This document shows positions 42,848 to 54,007 of a DNA stretch of 64,000 nucleotides, one piece after another. Source of the stretch: Acipenser ruthenus (Eukaryota > Chordata > Actinopteri > Acipenseriformes > Acipenseridae); assembly GCF_902713425.1 (NCBI RefSeq), contig NC_081198.1:22365188-22429187 (forward strand). Reading direction: 5' to 3'. The notes below the pieces were generated by a model, which saw nothing but the letters and a program-made list of their open reading frames with translations, was not told the origin of the DNA and made no database searches. The position numbers and the translations under genes are program-made. Position 1 is the stretch's first letter, and every line of letters starts with the position of its first letter.

Positions 42848-43462
42848 TATTCTTTTATTGAGATTTTACATTTTTTACATTTACACCCATTCGTTTTTTC
42901 ATTCATTTTACATTTCTTTTAAAGATGACATTCATGCATACAGACATACATTTTGTTTTAAAAGCATTTAAAATACATTTAAAAACACCAAGACAATTGT
43001 GCTTTGTACATGGTTAAAACAGACACAGATTAAAATCAACATGAAAAAAACCTGTGCTGTTTTAAAAGTGACTGGAAAAAAAGAACCATCTATAAAAAAC
43101 CAGTGCTTGTGAGGGCCGGGGAGTGCTCTCTAAAAAAGTGAACATAAACCTAGATCTAAAACAGGGACAGGGGAAAAGGGACAGTGTATAAACAGTGAGT
43201 TAAAATTCTAAAATTTTAAAACACTTAAAATGTAACTTTTAATAGTTTACATTAAAAATCTTAAAGATACATAAAACAAAACAAAACAAAATCAAATAAA
43301 ACATTCAAATTAAATCAAAGGTCCATAAAACTGAAACAAAAAGACTACATAAAACCAGGGCACCGTTAAAAAGGGCGGAATGCTGGCATGACAAAATAAA
43401 TAAAAGGCTTAGCGGTGCCCCGTAGTCCCGCTCCTAGGAGCTAGCGGTTCCAGTTTTTTCCT

Positions 43463-46400
43463 TTATTCCATCTTCACGTCCTGAAGTCTGGCGATCCTCC
43501 ACTCCGCGCAGGCCTTGTCCTTCCCGAGGGTCCGGATGTCCAGAATTACAAAGTCCTTGATAAGAGTTTGTGCCCTTCTGGTCGTGGTGATAGTGTCTAG
43601 CTCCTGCTTGTGATAGACACAGACGTTACGGCCTTCCCACAGGATCTGCTTGACAACATTGATGACACGCCAAACGCACTTAGCTGTGCTGGTAGTGATT
43701 CCTCCCGCAGGCCCATAGAGCACAGTCTCAGCGGTCATCTTGGCCGTGTCAGCAAACCTGTTTAGGAAGACAGAGACAGAGAGCCAGACACTGCCAGCCA
43801 CATCACACTCCCAGAAGATATGGGCTGGTGTTTCTCTCTTGCGGCACTTTGCATAGGGGCATGTTTCTACTTGGGCTAGTCCCCTCCTGAACATGAACGC
43901 TCGAGTGGGGAGTGCACTGTGGACGGTGTTCCATGCTATATCCTTCTGGACATTACTGAGGCAGCTGTGAGACACATTCTCCCAGATTTTTTGGCTTTGG
44001 GTGAGGGAGAAAGTAGCTACTTTTTCAATTTCCTGGGAACCGGCAAGATATTTAGTTACAGCCTTGTATTCCCAGGAGGCCAATTTTGCTTTATCTAAGC
44101 CCAATTTATATATAGTGTCCCTTAAGGTTCTATAATACAATGGGGGGTCCCAGGAGTACGGCACGGTGTTATCAATAGTGCAGAGGCCCAAGGCCCTGAG
44201 ACAGGTGGCAAAATAGAAACGATTCATGTAACATACCTTCCTGTCCAGGGCCTGGATGTTCTTGATAGTTTGCGTGAGCCCCTGCACTCGGGTGAGCTGC
44301 ACAACGTCCGGGACCCCCTTACCTCCCTTCTTGTCGGCTTTACTCAGAGTGGCTCGTTTTACCCTCTCCATCTTGCTGCCCCAGATAAAGCGGTGGATAA
44401 TGCGGTCCACCACTTTTTTGGTGGTCCTGTCTGGGGGAAAGATTTTTCCTACATAAGAGAGGATGGGGAACAGTATAGACTTGGTTATTAATACTCTACC
44501 CGTCATTGTTAAGGATCTTGTGCTCCATCCGCCAATCTTTTTATGGACCTGGTTAATGGCCGCCGTCCAGCTCTGGGCCCCCGAGCTATTGTTCTCGAAA
44601 ATGAGGCCCAGAATCTTGATTTTGTCCTTTTTGACAGGGTACATGTCCGACAGTTCCCTATCTACCTGCCAATTTTTAGACACGTAGACTTCGCTCTTGG
44701 ACTTATTAATCACTGCCCCGGTCGCCGTGCAGTACTTCTCAAGGATATTACTAATCCGAGGTACCGACGATGTGTTGGTGCAAATGAGTGACACATCGTC
44801 CATATATGCTGTTGTTTTGACCTGGACCCCGTTGGATCCAGGCAGCTGGAAACCAGTTATATTGGTATCCCTACGAATTGCCTGCAGGAGGGGTTCAATG
44901 CACACGACATATAGCAGTGGGGATAGTGGGCAACCCTGTCTGACCCCTGACTGGATAGATATTTTACCAGTCAGGTGCCTGTTCACCAAGACTCGGGTAC
45001 TAATGTTTGTATATATGGTTTTAACCCACTCCCTAAGTCCAGGAGCGAATTTCATCTGGTCCATCACTTTGTACATATATTCATGGCTTACCCTATCGAA
45101 CGCCTTCTCCTGGTCAAGGTTGAACAGGCAGAGGGGATGGTTCCGTTCTCTAGAATAAGCCAGAATGTCCCTTGTTAACATTAAAATACCCGTGATGGAC
45201 CTCCCTGGGACGCCACAAGCCTGGTCGGGGCCAATGACCAAAGGGAGGTGTACTTGTAGCCGGAGCATCAGAGCTTTGGCTAGTATCTTGTAATCCACGC
45301 AAAGGAGGCTGATTGGGCGCCAATTCCGTAGATCTTTAACTTCCCCTTTCTTATGAAGGAGAGTAATTACACTCTCCCGCATAGAAGGGCCCAACCGCTT
45401 CTCCCTGTAGACCGCTCTGTAGACCTCCGCTAAATGGACTTTTAGCATGTCCCAAAAAAGATGGTAATACTCACCCGGGATGCCATCTGGACCTGGCGTC
45501 TTACCGGTGTTCATGGTCTTAACCGCCTGGGTGAGCTCCTCCAGCGTGAGTTCTGGGTCCTTCTCCTCCTCCTCGTCGTCCCGCACTGAGTCAGGCTCCA
45601 ACTGGCTCAGGAACCACTCTATCAGGGTGTCATCTGTAGCTTTGATGTTATATAGGTCCCTATAGAAGTTCTCTACCACTTTTTTCACTCCCTCACTATC
45701 CTCTACTATCCTCCCCCTGCTGTCGAGCATGGAGGACATCAAGTGCCGCTTCTCCCTCGTTTTCTGGAAGAAGAAGCGAGTACACTTTTCGTCTTCCTCC
45801 ATTTTTTGCACTTTTGCATTGTGCATGACCTTTCGTTGTTCCTCCCTACAAAGCACTGAAAGATCTAGCTTGGTCTGGGCTATCTCGTCGCTTACAGGGA
45901 ACCCCCGAAGCTGAAGCAGGCTCAGACGCTGGAGGGCAGCATTCAGGTATTTATATTTGGCTCTCCTTTCTTTTGCTTTCCTCTTGCCTGCTGCTATGAA
46001 ATAACCCTTAGTTCTCATTTTGACCATCTCCCACCACTCTATAGGGGAGTTGAATAGGTCACGCAAAGTGGTCCACTCAACAAGCCTGCTCTTATAGGCT
46101 GCAGCTATGGAGGGGTCATCGAGTAAGGAGGTGTTTAATTTCCAGACCCCTGACCCCATCTGGGAGGTCTGAGGGACCTGCAATGTTACCTGCAGGAGCC
46201 TATGGTCAGAGAAGAAGACGGCCTGGGTGTCTACTGCCGTCTTCGTAAGGGAGCTGGTATGCAGGACGAGATCTATACGGGAGAAGGAGGTCCCAGATGA
46301 GCTCACCCAGGTAAAGGGAGGCACCAGGTCCTTACCTGCATCACACAGGGAGAAATCAGATATTACGGAGGACAAAACTCTACTAGAGCGGTCGTTGCGT

Positions 46401-46906
46401 GGCCTGCTCCGGTCTACGTCCCTCAGAGCACAATTGAAGTCACCTGACACGATGACGGGTACGTTCCCCAGCAGGAGTGGACGCAGCTGTGGAAAAAATT
46501 GAACTCTTTCGTTTTGGTTAGTGGGTGCGTAGACATTGACCAGTCTGAGGGGAGTGTTGTTGTATGTCACATCCACGCTCAGAATTCTACCAGGTTCTAC
46601 CTCCCTGCTGCTGCGGGAGGTAATAAAAGGGTTTTTAAACAGGATACCTACTCCGTCGGCTCTGGCTATGTTGGAGCCCGACCAGAAGGAGTCCCCCAGG
46701 GTCCAACTCTCCTTCAGGTCCCTATAATCATGGCTCGACGAAATACCACACTCCTGCAGAAAGATGAGATCTGCTTTCAAGTTAGCTAGATAGTTTAGTA
46801 CATCAAATCTTTTTTGTGTCTCCCTGATGCTCCTGACATTAACAGACACACATATCAGGGCCATCAGGGTAGCTAACAAGAAAAGGAGTCGCTGCGTCCA
46901 CCCCAT
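43463..46906 (-). CDS. Keno ORF2 protein (K7)
   Basis: Open over 1147 codons with all catalytic motifs (N23, E52, GDFN 155-158, SDH 233-235, YMDD 701-704, C-terminal CCHC). Differences from K3 include Thr487 to Met (a marker of the other group), Arg788 to His and Gly1140 to Arg. The start is 5 nt after the ORF1 stop. Confidence 0.92.
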   Translation of the reverse strand: MGWTQRLLFLLATLMALICVSVNVRSIRETQKRFDVLNYLANLKADLIFLQECGISSSHDYRDLKESWTLGDSFWSGSNIARADGVGILFKNPFITSRSSREVEPGRILSVDVTYNNTPLRLVNVYAPTNQNERVQFFPQLRPLLLGNVPVIVSGDFNCALRDVDRSRPRNDRSSRVLSSVISDFSLCDAGKDLVPPFTWVSSSGTSFSRIDLVLHTSSLTKTAVDTQAVFFSDHRLLQVTLQVPQTSQMGSGVWKLNTSLLDDPSIAAAYKSRLVEWTTLRDLFNSPIEWWEMVKMRTKGYFIAAGKRKAKERRAKYKYLNAALQRLSLLQLRGFPVSDEIAQTKLDLSVLCREEQRKVMHNAKVQKMEEDEKCTRFFFQKTREKRHLMSSMLDSRGRIVEDSEGVKKVVENFYRDLYNIKATDDTLIEWFLSQLEPDSVRDDEEEEKDPELTLEELTQAVKTMNTGKTPGPDGIPGEYYHLFWDMLKVHLAEVYRAVYREKRLGPSMRESVITLLHKKGEVKDLRNWRPISLLCVDYKILAKALMLRLQVHLPLVIGPDQACGVPGRSITGILMLTRDILAYSRERNHPLCLFNLDQEKAFDRVSHEYMYKVMDQMKFAPGLREWVKTIYTNISTRVLVNRHLTGKISIQSGVRQGCPLSPLLYVVCIEPLLQAIRRDTNITGFQLPGSNGVQVKTTAYMDDVSLICTNTSSVPRISNILEKYCTATGAVINKSKSEVYVSKNWQVDRELSDMYPVKKDKIKILGLIFENNSSGAQSWTAAINQVHKKIGGWSTRSLTMTGRVLITKSILFPILSYVGKIFPPDRTTKKVVDRIIHRFIWGSKMERVKRATLSKADKKGGKGVPDVVQLTRVQGLTQTIKNIQALDRKVCYMNRFYFATCLRALGLCTIDNTVPYSWDPPLYYRTLRDTIYKLGLDKAKLASWEYKAVTKYLAGSQEIEKVATFSLTQSQKIWENVSHSCLSNVQKDIAWNTVHSALPTRAFMFRRGLAQVETCPYAKCRKRETPAHIFWECDVAGSVWLSVSVFLNRFADTAKMTAETVLYGPAGGITTSTAKCVWRVINVVKQILWEGRNVCVYHKQELDTITTTRRAQTLIKDFVILDIRTLGKDKACAEWRIARLQDVKME

Positions 46907-46911
46907 AGCGA

Positions 46912-48857
46912 CTATGATTGGGAGGTCGGGACACTCTTCCTACTCTTAGCTCTACGCTTGCTTCGAGGGGGCTTGGGCTTATTTGCAACTCCCATCACCC
47001 CTGAGAAGGTACTCACTGCTGCCTCGTCCAAGAAGGCACCATCTTTATATGCACAGTATGTGGAGTTGTTTGGGCTATTCAACTCCCCACAAGGTAAGTC
47101 TGGTGGAACTTGCTCAGGGCCCCTCGGAACGTGTGGGTTAGCTTTGTCCTGGGGGGGGTTATGACAGACAGCATTCTTTGGCTGTTACCGTCTGCTGAAT
47201 TGGAGCTGTTAGCAGACTTCTGGCTTACCGCGTCCAGGGGTATTCCCATGTCCTCCAGTGCTGTATCTAGGAGGACCTCTAGGGGGCCCCTGGTTTTGCC
47301 CATACAAGGGAGGGGGTCAAGGATGCTTTGAAGGGAGGCCCTTCGCTTGAAGAGGGTCATTGCTACCGAGGTACTGCTGGTCAGGGAAGGTGTTGACCCC
47401 GACCTCTCCCTCGGTGCATTAGTGAACACCTCTTCTGCGAGGTGTGCTAGGGTTTGTGCCAACGACTGGGAAGGCTGGCTGGGGATGCCCTGGCTGGCTG
47501 CTACCTGCCCACTAGACGGCAGTGTAGCCGTCCCACTCGCCTCCGTCTCTGCCTGCGAGGGCAAGACTGGGGACTTTGTGTGGACATTATCTGGTTTTGG
47601 ATCTATGGGGGCCACCTGCAACTTGCTGTCTTTGATCTTGATCTTCTTTCTTTTCCCCCCATCGTCTCTACCCTTTCTTTTCCCCACCCTCTGCTGGTTC
47701 TTCATTCCCTTCCCCTCCTTTTCACTCTCACTTTCACTGTCGCTTTCGCTTTCCTCCCCCACGGACTCAATCCTTATGGCGTCATAACGAGAGCCGAGGG
47801 GGAGTGCTGGCGCTGAGAGGGCCCTACTCAGGGGGGGGGCGCTGCTGGGTCCGGGCTCCCTCCCTGCCTCGTGTTCTGTATCAGAGGAGCTACTGGAGGA
47901 GCTAGTGGAGTAGCTGTTGTACTCTCTCTCTGGGCTGGGGGAAGGGGTCCTCGTAAAACGGGACATGTCTCGGGGGCGGGGGGGTGAGGGGGGTGCTGGT
48001 GATGATGGTGGTGCTGGAGTCTGGGTTTTGGATACTGTTGGTGGTGATGTGGACTGATCTTTGTTATTTGTTCCCTCTTCCTGCTCAGGCCTAGGCTTGT
48101 TCGTATTTGCCTTGCTGGCTCTGGCCATGTTGGCATAGGAAGAGGGGCAGTCCTTAAACAGGTGCCCCTTCTTTCCACACAAATTGCACTGCCTCTCTTC
48201 TCTGCAGTGGCTGGTCTCGTGGGGGGCGCCGCAGTTCCTGCACTTGACTACAGTACATGCGGCCGCCAGGTGTCCTAATTCCCCACATTTCCTGCAGAGT
48301 TTTGGCATCCCATTATAGAATACCAGCCCTCTGTTGGGCCCTAACACTATGGAGTTTGGAATGTGGCGGACGCCTCCAATGCCCGATGGATCAACATTAA
48401 GGCGTACCAGCCACTTTCTGGCTCCTGTCCAAACCCCATCTTCGTCTGTAATTTTCCTCCCTTCTGATGACACCCTCCCATAGCGGTTAAGCCATGTTGT
48501 AATATCATAGTCGCTAACAGCCTCATTGAAAAATTGGACAGTAACAACTTTCATTTCTCTGTCTGTCAGTGCATCCACACAAAATTCTTTGTATGGAGCG
48601 AGATATTTATTCTCCCCCCAAAAGGACCACATTTCTTGTAACTTTTGGGGGTTCCTAAAACTGACCTCAAACACTTCCTTAAGCCCTGGCAATTTCACCA
48701 AACAATTCAAGTCAGAAGGGGAAAAACCCATACCCCTCTGAAGAATGGTCCGGCTGAACTCCAGTCTCGTCAGTCCTGGTTCCGTTTCATCTTGCTTGTT
48801 TCTTGTGAAGCGCACCGCATTGTGCCTCCTGGTTTCCTGGGTTGGCCGGAACGCCAT
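46912..48857 (-). pseudogene. Keno ORF1, nearly intact, one frameshift (K7)
   Basis: The longest open ORF1 in the window: 592 codons from ATG 48857 to 47079, of which about 570 are in the true frame. Both upstream G runs are in frame, and the run at about 47151-47158 has 8 instead of 9 bases. About 80 C-terminal residues are replaced by a short foreign tail. RRM-like region, three CCHC knuckles and the acidic Ser-rich tail are all present, so this is the best view of the protein's layout. Confidence 0.88.
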
Positions 48858-49594
48858 CCTTCAGCTGGCTCCTCCGATTGGGGTGGGAGAAGCCTCTGGA
48901 CGTCCGGGTTGTCTCTCTCTACGGAAAAGAGACAACGTAAGCAGCAAATCTGGGCAGTTGAAGGAACTATTACTTTAGTCCCTGAGGAGATGGTCGCCTC
49001 GCAAGAGGGACCCCCTCCCCAGGTGAACGGTGTCCTTCCCTGGCGGAGTAGGGGGTGCTGCTTGGCACCGAGACCACGTAGGAAGAATCGTGGCTGTGAT
49101 GCCTCCTCGGGGTCCGGGGCCGCCCTCTGCTCCTCCCAGATGGCGCCCTCTGCTGGGCGCCTGCTGCTCTCTCGGTCTGGATCTCGATTACAATCAAGGG
49201 CTGGGGATGAGGTCGTCTAGGTCATCAAAGGGTCCTCAAAGGTCGTCTGGATGGTAGGTCCTCCTTCTCTCTAACTCCAGGAACGTCTGGAAAAGCCGGA
49301 ACCGCCTGAAAAAGAAAAAAACGGGAACCGCCTGAAAAAGAAAAAACTGCTCTCAACAGTCAACAAAATCTTGAAAGACCCTCGGCCTGGATTGGGCAAG
49401 CCAAAACCAGACTGAGCATTAGTCTTCCAAAAAGTTGCCGAGCTGAAGAAAGCCAGTCAAAAATAAAAAAAATTCTGTTCCTCCTCACCCGAACAAACCT
49501 CTCACAGACCCTCGGAGGGAGCGGGCAATGCCACTACCCTCTAAGCCTTAGTCTTAGAAAGATTTATTCGAACTGAAGAGAAGCCAGAGTATAT
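48858..49594 (-). promoter_or_regulatory. Keno 5' UTR (K7)
   Basis: Complete 5' UTR. The plus-strand CTCF-like motif has one further change (GGGGGTGC near 49056). Two monomers at the outer end. Confidence 0.5.
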
Positions 49595-49892
49595 GGCTGG
49601 CTAAGAAGGACCTGGCATAGGGACATGTTCCACCACACTTGTCTGGTTAGCTGCATGCTCCCAGGAAACAAACTGCTGCTGTCTACATCATCACCACATG
49701 TGAATAAAAGAAAGAAAGACAGCAAGAAAGAAAGAGAGAAAGAAAGAGAAAGAAAGAAAGAGAGAAAGAAAAAAAAAAAGAAGTAAAACGTTGGGAAAAC
49801 TTGCATCAACACTGGCACTCTCCCTCCAGCAGGGGTAGACAAAATGCTCACAGGAGAGATCCAGATCTGACTTTGACCAACGTTAGAGAAAG
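49595..49892. repeat. U2 spacer remnant upstream of K7
   Basis: GAAA tract about 49702-49783 and 3' box of copy l; promoter half absent. Confidence 0.85.
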
Positions 49893-50080
49893 GTGTGCAC
49901 CGTTCCCAGAGGTACTGCAATACCAGGCCGATGCGTTGAGTGGACGGAGCAAGCCCCTGTTCCATCTCCCGATTCCAAAAATCAATTTAATATATGGTCC
50001 CCTGATAGGGGACGTATCAGATATTAAACTGATAAGAACAGATACTACACTTGATCTTAGCCAAAAGGCCGAGAAGCGAT
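49893..50080 (-). ncRNA. RNU2: U2 snRNA gene (copy l), decaying
   Basis: 188 nt but with at least three substitutions (C173U, C156U, C144A; plus strand 49908, 49925, 49937) in stems III and IV. There is a change just upstream of +1 (GGAGAC for GGCGAC) and a 3-bp insertion inside the PSE-like element (near 50133-50137). Promoter and RNA are both altered, so it is probably a pseudogene in the making. Confidence 0.85.
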
Positions 50081-50684
50081 GGAGACTTGGCCCTTGCCCG
50101 GGGCCCCCCAGCCCGGACGGCACAGGGGGATTCATCAAAGGTGGGTGCAAAATTCCAAGCACAAGCAGACCCCCAAAAAACGGGCTGCTGCTTCCAGAGG
50201 GGAAATGTGCAATTTAAGCAGGAGAAAACAAAACAAAGCAAAAACACACACATAACACCAAAAACAAAACATAAACTGGCGGAGTGCGTCTTACAAATAG
50301 TCATGCCAAGCTGCTATGCTGTGCAAGGTGCCTTGGGTAACTACAACTGTGCCTCGCTGGCTGGCTGGCTTGCTAAGAAGGTCCTGGCATAGGGACATGT
50401 TCCACCACACTTGTCTGGTTAGCTGCATGCTCCCAGGAAACAACCTGCTGCTGTCTACATCATCACCACATGTGAATAAAAGAAAGAAAGACAGCAAGAA
50501 AGAAAGAGAGAAAGAAAGAGAGAAAGAGAGAAAGAAAGAGAGAAAGAAAGAAAGAGAGAAAGAAAAAAAAAGAAGTAAAACGGCGGGAAAACTTGCATCA
50601 ACACTGGCACTCTCCCTCCAGCAGGGGTAGACAAAATGCTAACAGGAGAGATCCAGATCTGACTTTGACCAACGTTAGAGAAAG
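50081..50684. repeat. U2 array spacer
   Basis: Promoter of copy l with the PSE insertion, GAAA tract about 50474-50574, and 3' box of copy m. It has the GCTAACAGG variant at 50639-50647, shared only with the next unit. Confidence 0.85.
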
Positions 50685-50872
50685 GTGTGCACCGTTCCCG
50701 GAGGTACTGCAATACCGGGCCGATGCGTGGAGTGGACGGAGCAAGCCCCTGTTCCATCTCCCGATTCCAAAAATCAATTTAATATATGGTCCCCTGATAG
50801 GGGACGTATCAGATATTAAACTGATAAGAACAGATACTACACTTGATCTTAGCCAAAAGGCCGAGAAGCGAT
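50685..50872 (-). ncRNA. RNU2: U2 snRNA gene (copy m)
   Basis: 188 nt, consensus, normal PSE-like element and 3' box. Confidence 0.96.
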
Positions 50873-51464
50873 GGCGACTTGGCCCTTGCCCGGGGCCCCC
50901 CAGCCCGGACGGCACAGGGGGATTCAAAGGTGGGTGCAAAATTCCAAGCACAAGCAGACCCCCAAAAAACGGGCTGCTGCTTCCAGAGGGGAAATGTGCA
51001 ATTTAAGCAGGAGAAAACAAAACAAAGCAAAAACACACACATAACACCAAAAACAAAACATAAACTGGCGGAGTGCGTCTTACAAATAGTCATGCCAAGC
51101 TGCTATGCTGTGCAAGGTGCCTTGGGTAACTACAACTGTGCCTCGCTGGCTGGCTGGCTTGCTAAGAAGGTCCTGGCATAGGGACATGTTCCACCACACT
51201 TGTCTGGTTAGCTGCATGCTCCCAGGAAACAACCTGCTGCTGTCTACATCATCACCACATGTGAATAAAAGAAAGAAAGACAGCAAGAAAGAAAGAGAGA
51301 AAGAAAGAGAGAAAGAGAGAAAGAAAGAAAGAGAGAAAGAAAAAAAAAAAAGAAGTAAAACGGCGGGAAAACTTGCATCAACACTGGCACTCTCCCTCCA
51401 GCAGGGGTAGACAAAATGCTAACAGGAGAGATCCAGATCTGACTTTGACCAACGTTAGAGAAAG
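50873..51464. repeat. U2 array spacer
   Basis: Promoter of copy m, shorter GAAA tract about 51266-51355, 3' box of copy n. It repeats the GCTAACAGG variant at 51419-51427, so this unit and its neighbour are a recent local duplication. Confidence 0.85.
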
Positions 51465-51652
51465 GTGTGCACCGTTCCCGGAGGTACTGCAATACCGGGC
51501 CGATGCGTGGAGTGGACGGAGCAAGCCCCTGTTCCATCTCCCGATTCCAAAAATCAATTTAATATATGGTCCCCTGATAGGGGACGTATCAGATATTAAA
51601 CTGATAAGAACAGATACTACACTTGATCTTAGCCAAAAGGCCGAGAAGCGAT
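51465..51652 (-). ncRNA. RNU2: U2 snRNA gene (copy n)
   Basis: 188 nt, consensus; near-identical unit to copy m, 780 bp away. Confidence 0.96.
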
Positions 51653-52243
51653 GGCGACTTGGCCCTTGCCCGGGGCCCCCCAGCCCGGACGGCACAGGGG
51701 GATTCAAAGGTGGGTGCAAAATTCCAAGCACAAGCAGACCCCCAAAAAACGGGCTGCTGCTTCCAGAGGGGAAATGTGCAATTTAAGCAGGAGAAAACAA
51801 AACAAAGCAAAAACACACACATAACACCAAAAACAAAACATAAACTGGCGGAGTGCGTCTTACAAATAGTCATGCCAAGCTGCTATGCTGTGCAAGGTGC
51901 CTTGGGTAACTACAACTGTGCCTCGCTGGCTGGCTGGCTTGCTAAGAAGGTCCTGGCATAGGGACATGTTCCACCACACTTGTCTGGTTAGCTGCATGCT
52001 CCCAGGAAACAACCTGCTGCTGTCTACATCATCACCACATGTGAATAAAAGAAAGAAAGACAGCAAGAAAGAAAGAGAGAAAGAAAGAGAGAAAGAGAGA
52101 AAGAAAGAAAGAGAGAAAGAAAAAAAAAAAGAAGTAAAACGGCGGGAAAACTTGCATCAACACTGGCACTCTCCCTCCAGCAGGGGTAGACAAAATGCTC
52201 ACAGGAGAGATCCAGATCTGACTTTGACCAACGTTAGAGAAAG
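51653..52243. repeat. U2 array spacer
   Basis: Promoter of copy n, GAAA tract about 52046-52134, 3' box of copy o. Confidence 0.85.
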
Positions 52244-52431
52244 GTGTGCACCGTTCCCGGAGGTACTGCAATACCGGGCCGATGCGTGGAGTGGACGGAG
52301 CAAGCCCCTGTTCCATCTCCCGATTCCAAAAATCAATTTAATATATGGTCCCCTGATAGGGGACGTATCAGATATTAAACTGATAAGAACAGATACTACA
52401 CTTGATCTTAGCCAAAAGGCCGAGAAGCGAT
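52244..52431 (-). ncRNA. RNU2: U2 snRNA gene (copy o)
   Basis: 188 nt, consensus, normal flanking signals. Confidence 0.96.
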
Positions 52432-53031
52432 GGCGACTTGGCCCTTGCCCGGGGCCCCCCAGCCCGGACGGCACAGGGGGATTCAAAGGTGGGTGCAAAA
52501 TTTCAAGCACAAGCAGACCCCAAAAAAACGGGCTGCTGCTTCCAGAGGGGAAATGTGCAATTTAAGCAGGAGAAAACAAAACAAAGCAAAAACACACACA
52601 TAACACCAAAAACAAAACATAAACTGGCGGAGTGCGTCTTACAAATAGTCATGCCAAGCTGCTATGCTGTGCAAGGTGCCTTGGGTAACTACAACTGTGC
52701 CTCGCTGGCTGGCTGGCTTGCTAAGAAGGTCCTGGCATAGGGACATGTTCCACCACACTTGTCTGGTTAGCTGCATGCTCCCAGGAAACAACCTGCTGCT
52801 GTCTACATCATCACCACATGTGAATAAAAGAAAGAAAGACAGCAAGAAAGAAAGAGAGAAAGAAAGAGAGAAAGAGAGAAAGAAAGAGAGAAAGAAAGAA
52901 AGAGAGAAAGAAAAAAAAGAAGTAAAACGGCGGGAAAACTTGCATCAACACTGGCACTCTCCCTCCAGCAGGGGTAGACAAAATGCTCACAGGAGAGATC
53001 CAGATCTGACTTTGACCAACGTTAGAGAAAG
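52432..53031. repeat. U2 array spacer
   Basis: Promoter of copy o, GAAA tract about 52825-52921, 3' box of copy p. Confidence 0.85.
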
Positions 53032-53219
53032 GTGTGCACCGTTCCCGGAGGTACTGCAATACCGGGCCGATGCGTGGAGTGGACGGAGCAAGCCCCTGTT
53101 CCATCTCCCGATTCCAAAAATCAATTTAATATATGGTCCCCTGATAGGGGACGTATCAGATATTAAACTGATAAGAACAGATACTACACTTGATCTTAGC
53201 CAAAAGGCCGAGAAGCGAT
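53032..53219 (-). ncRNA. RNU2: U2 snRNA gene (copy p)
   Basis: 188 nt, consensus, normal flanking signals. Confidence 0.96.
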
Positions 53220-53819
53220 GGCGACTTGGCCCTTGCCCGGGGCCCCCCAGCCCGGACGGCACAGGGGGATTCAAAGGTGGGTGCAAAATTTCAAGCACAA
53301 GCAGACCCCAAAAAAACGGGCTGCTGCTTCCAGAGGGGAAATGTGCAATTTAAGCAGGAGAAAACAAAACAAAGCAAAAACACACACATAACACCAAAAA
53401 CAAAACATAAACTGGCGGAGTGCGTCTTACAAATAGTCATGCCAAGCTGCTATGCTGTGCAAGGTGCCTTGGGTAACTACAACTGTGCCTCGCTGGCTGG
53501 CTGGCTTGCTAAGAAGGTCCTGGCATAGGGACATGTTCCACCACACTTGTCTGGTTAGCTGCATGCTCCCAGGAAACAACCTGCTGCTGTCTACATCATC
53601 ACCACATGTGAATAAAAGAAAGAAAGACAGCAAGAAAGAAAGAGAGAAAGAAAGAGAGAAAGAGAGAAAGAAAGAGAGAAAGAAAGAAAGAGAGAAAGAA
53701 AAAAAAGAAATAAAACGGCGGGAAAACTTGCATCAACACTGGCACTCTCCCTCCAGCAGGGGTAGACAAAATGCTCACAGGAGAGATCCAGATCTGACTT
53801 TGACCAACGTTAGAGAAAG
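53220..53819. repeat. U2 array spacer
   Basis: Promoter of copy p, GAAA tract about 53613-53710, 3' box of copy q. Confidence 0.85.
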
Positions 53820-54007
53820 GTGTGCACCGTTCCCGGAGGTACTGCAATACCGGGCCGATGCGTGGAGTGGACGGAGCAAGCCCCTGTTCCATCTCCCGAT
53901 TCCAAAAATCAATTTAATATATGGTCCCCTGATAGGGGACGTATCAGATATTAAACTGATAAGAACAGATACTACACTTGATCTTAGCCAAAAGGCCGAG
54001 AAGCGAT
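53820..54007 (-). ncRNA. RNU2: U2 snRNA gene (copy q)
   Basis: 188 nt, consensus gene; its PSE-like element carries the same single change (54067) as copies e and g, about 33 kb away. Confidence 0.95.

Larger units (their letters stand above)
42852..49594 (-). mobile_element. Keno-like LINE, K7: full length, 3' UTR hairpins lost
   Basis: 6743 bp with all parts. Its sequence groups with K3 (no GTTCAAAA block, His59 and Gly573 in ORF2), except for an interval carrying markers of the other group around 45447-45653. A 20-bp deletion at about 43367 removes most of the two hairpins after ORF2. ORF2 is intact; ORF1 has one frameshift near its end. Confidence 0.92.
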
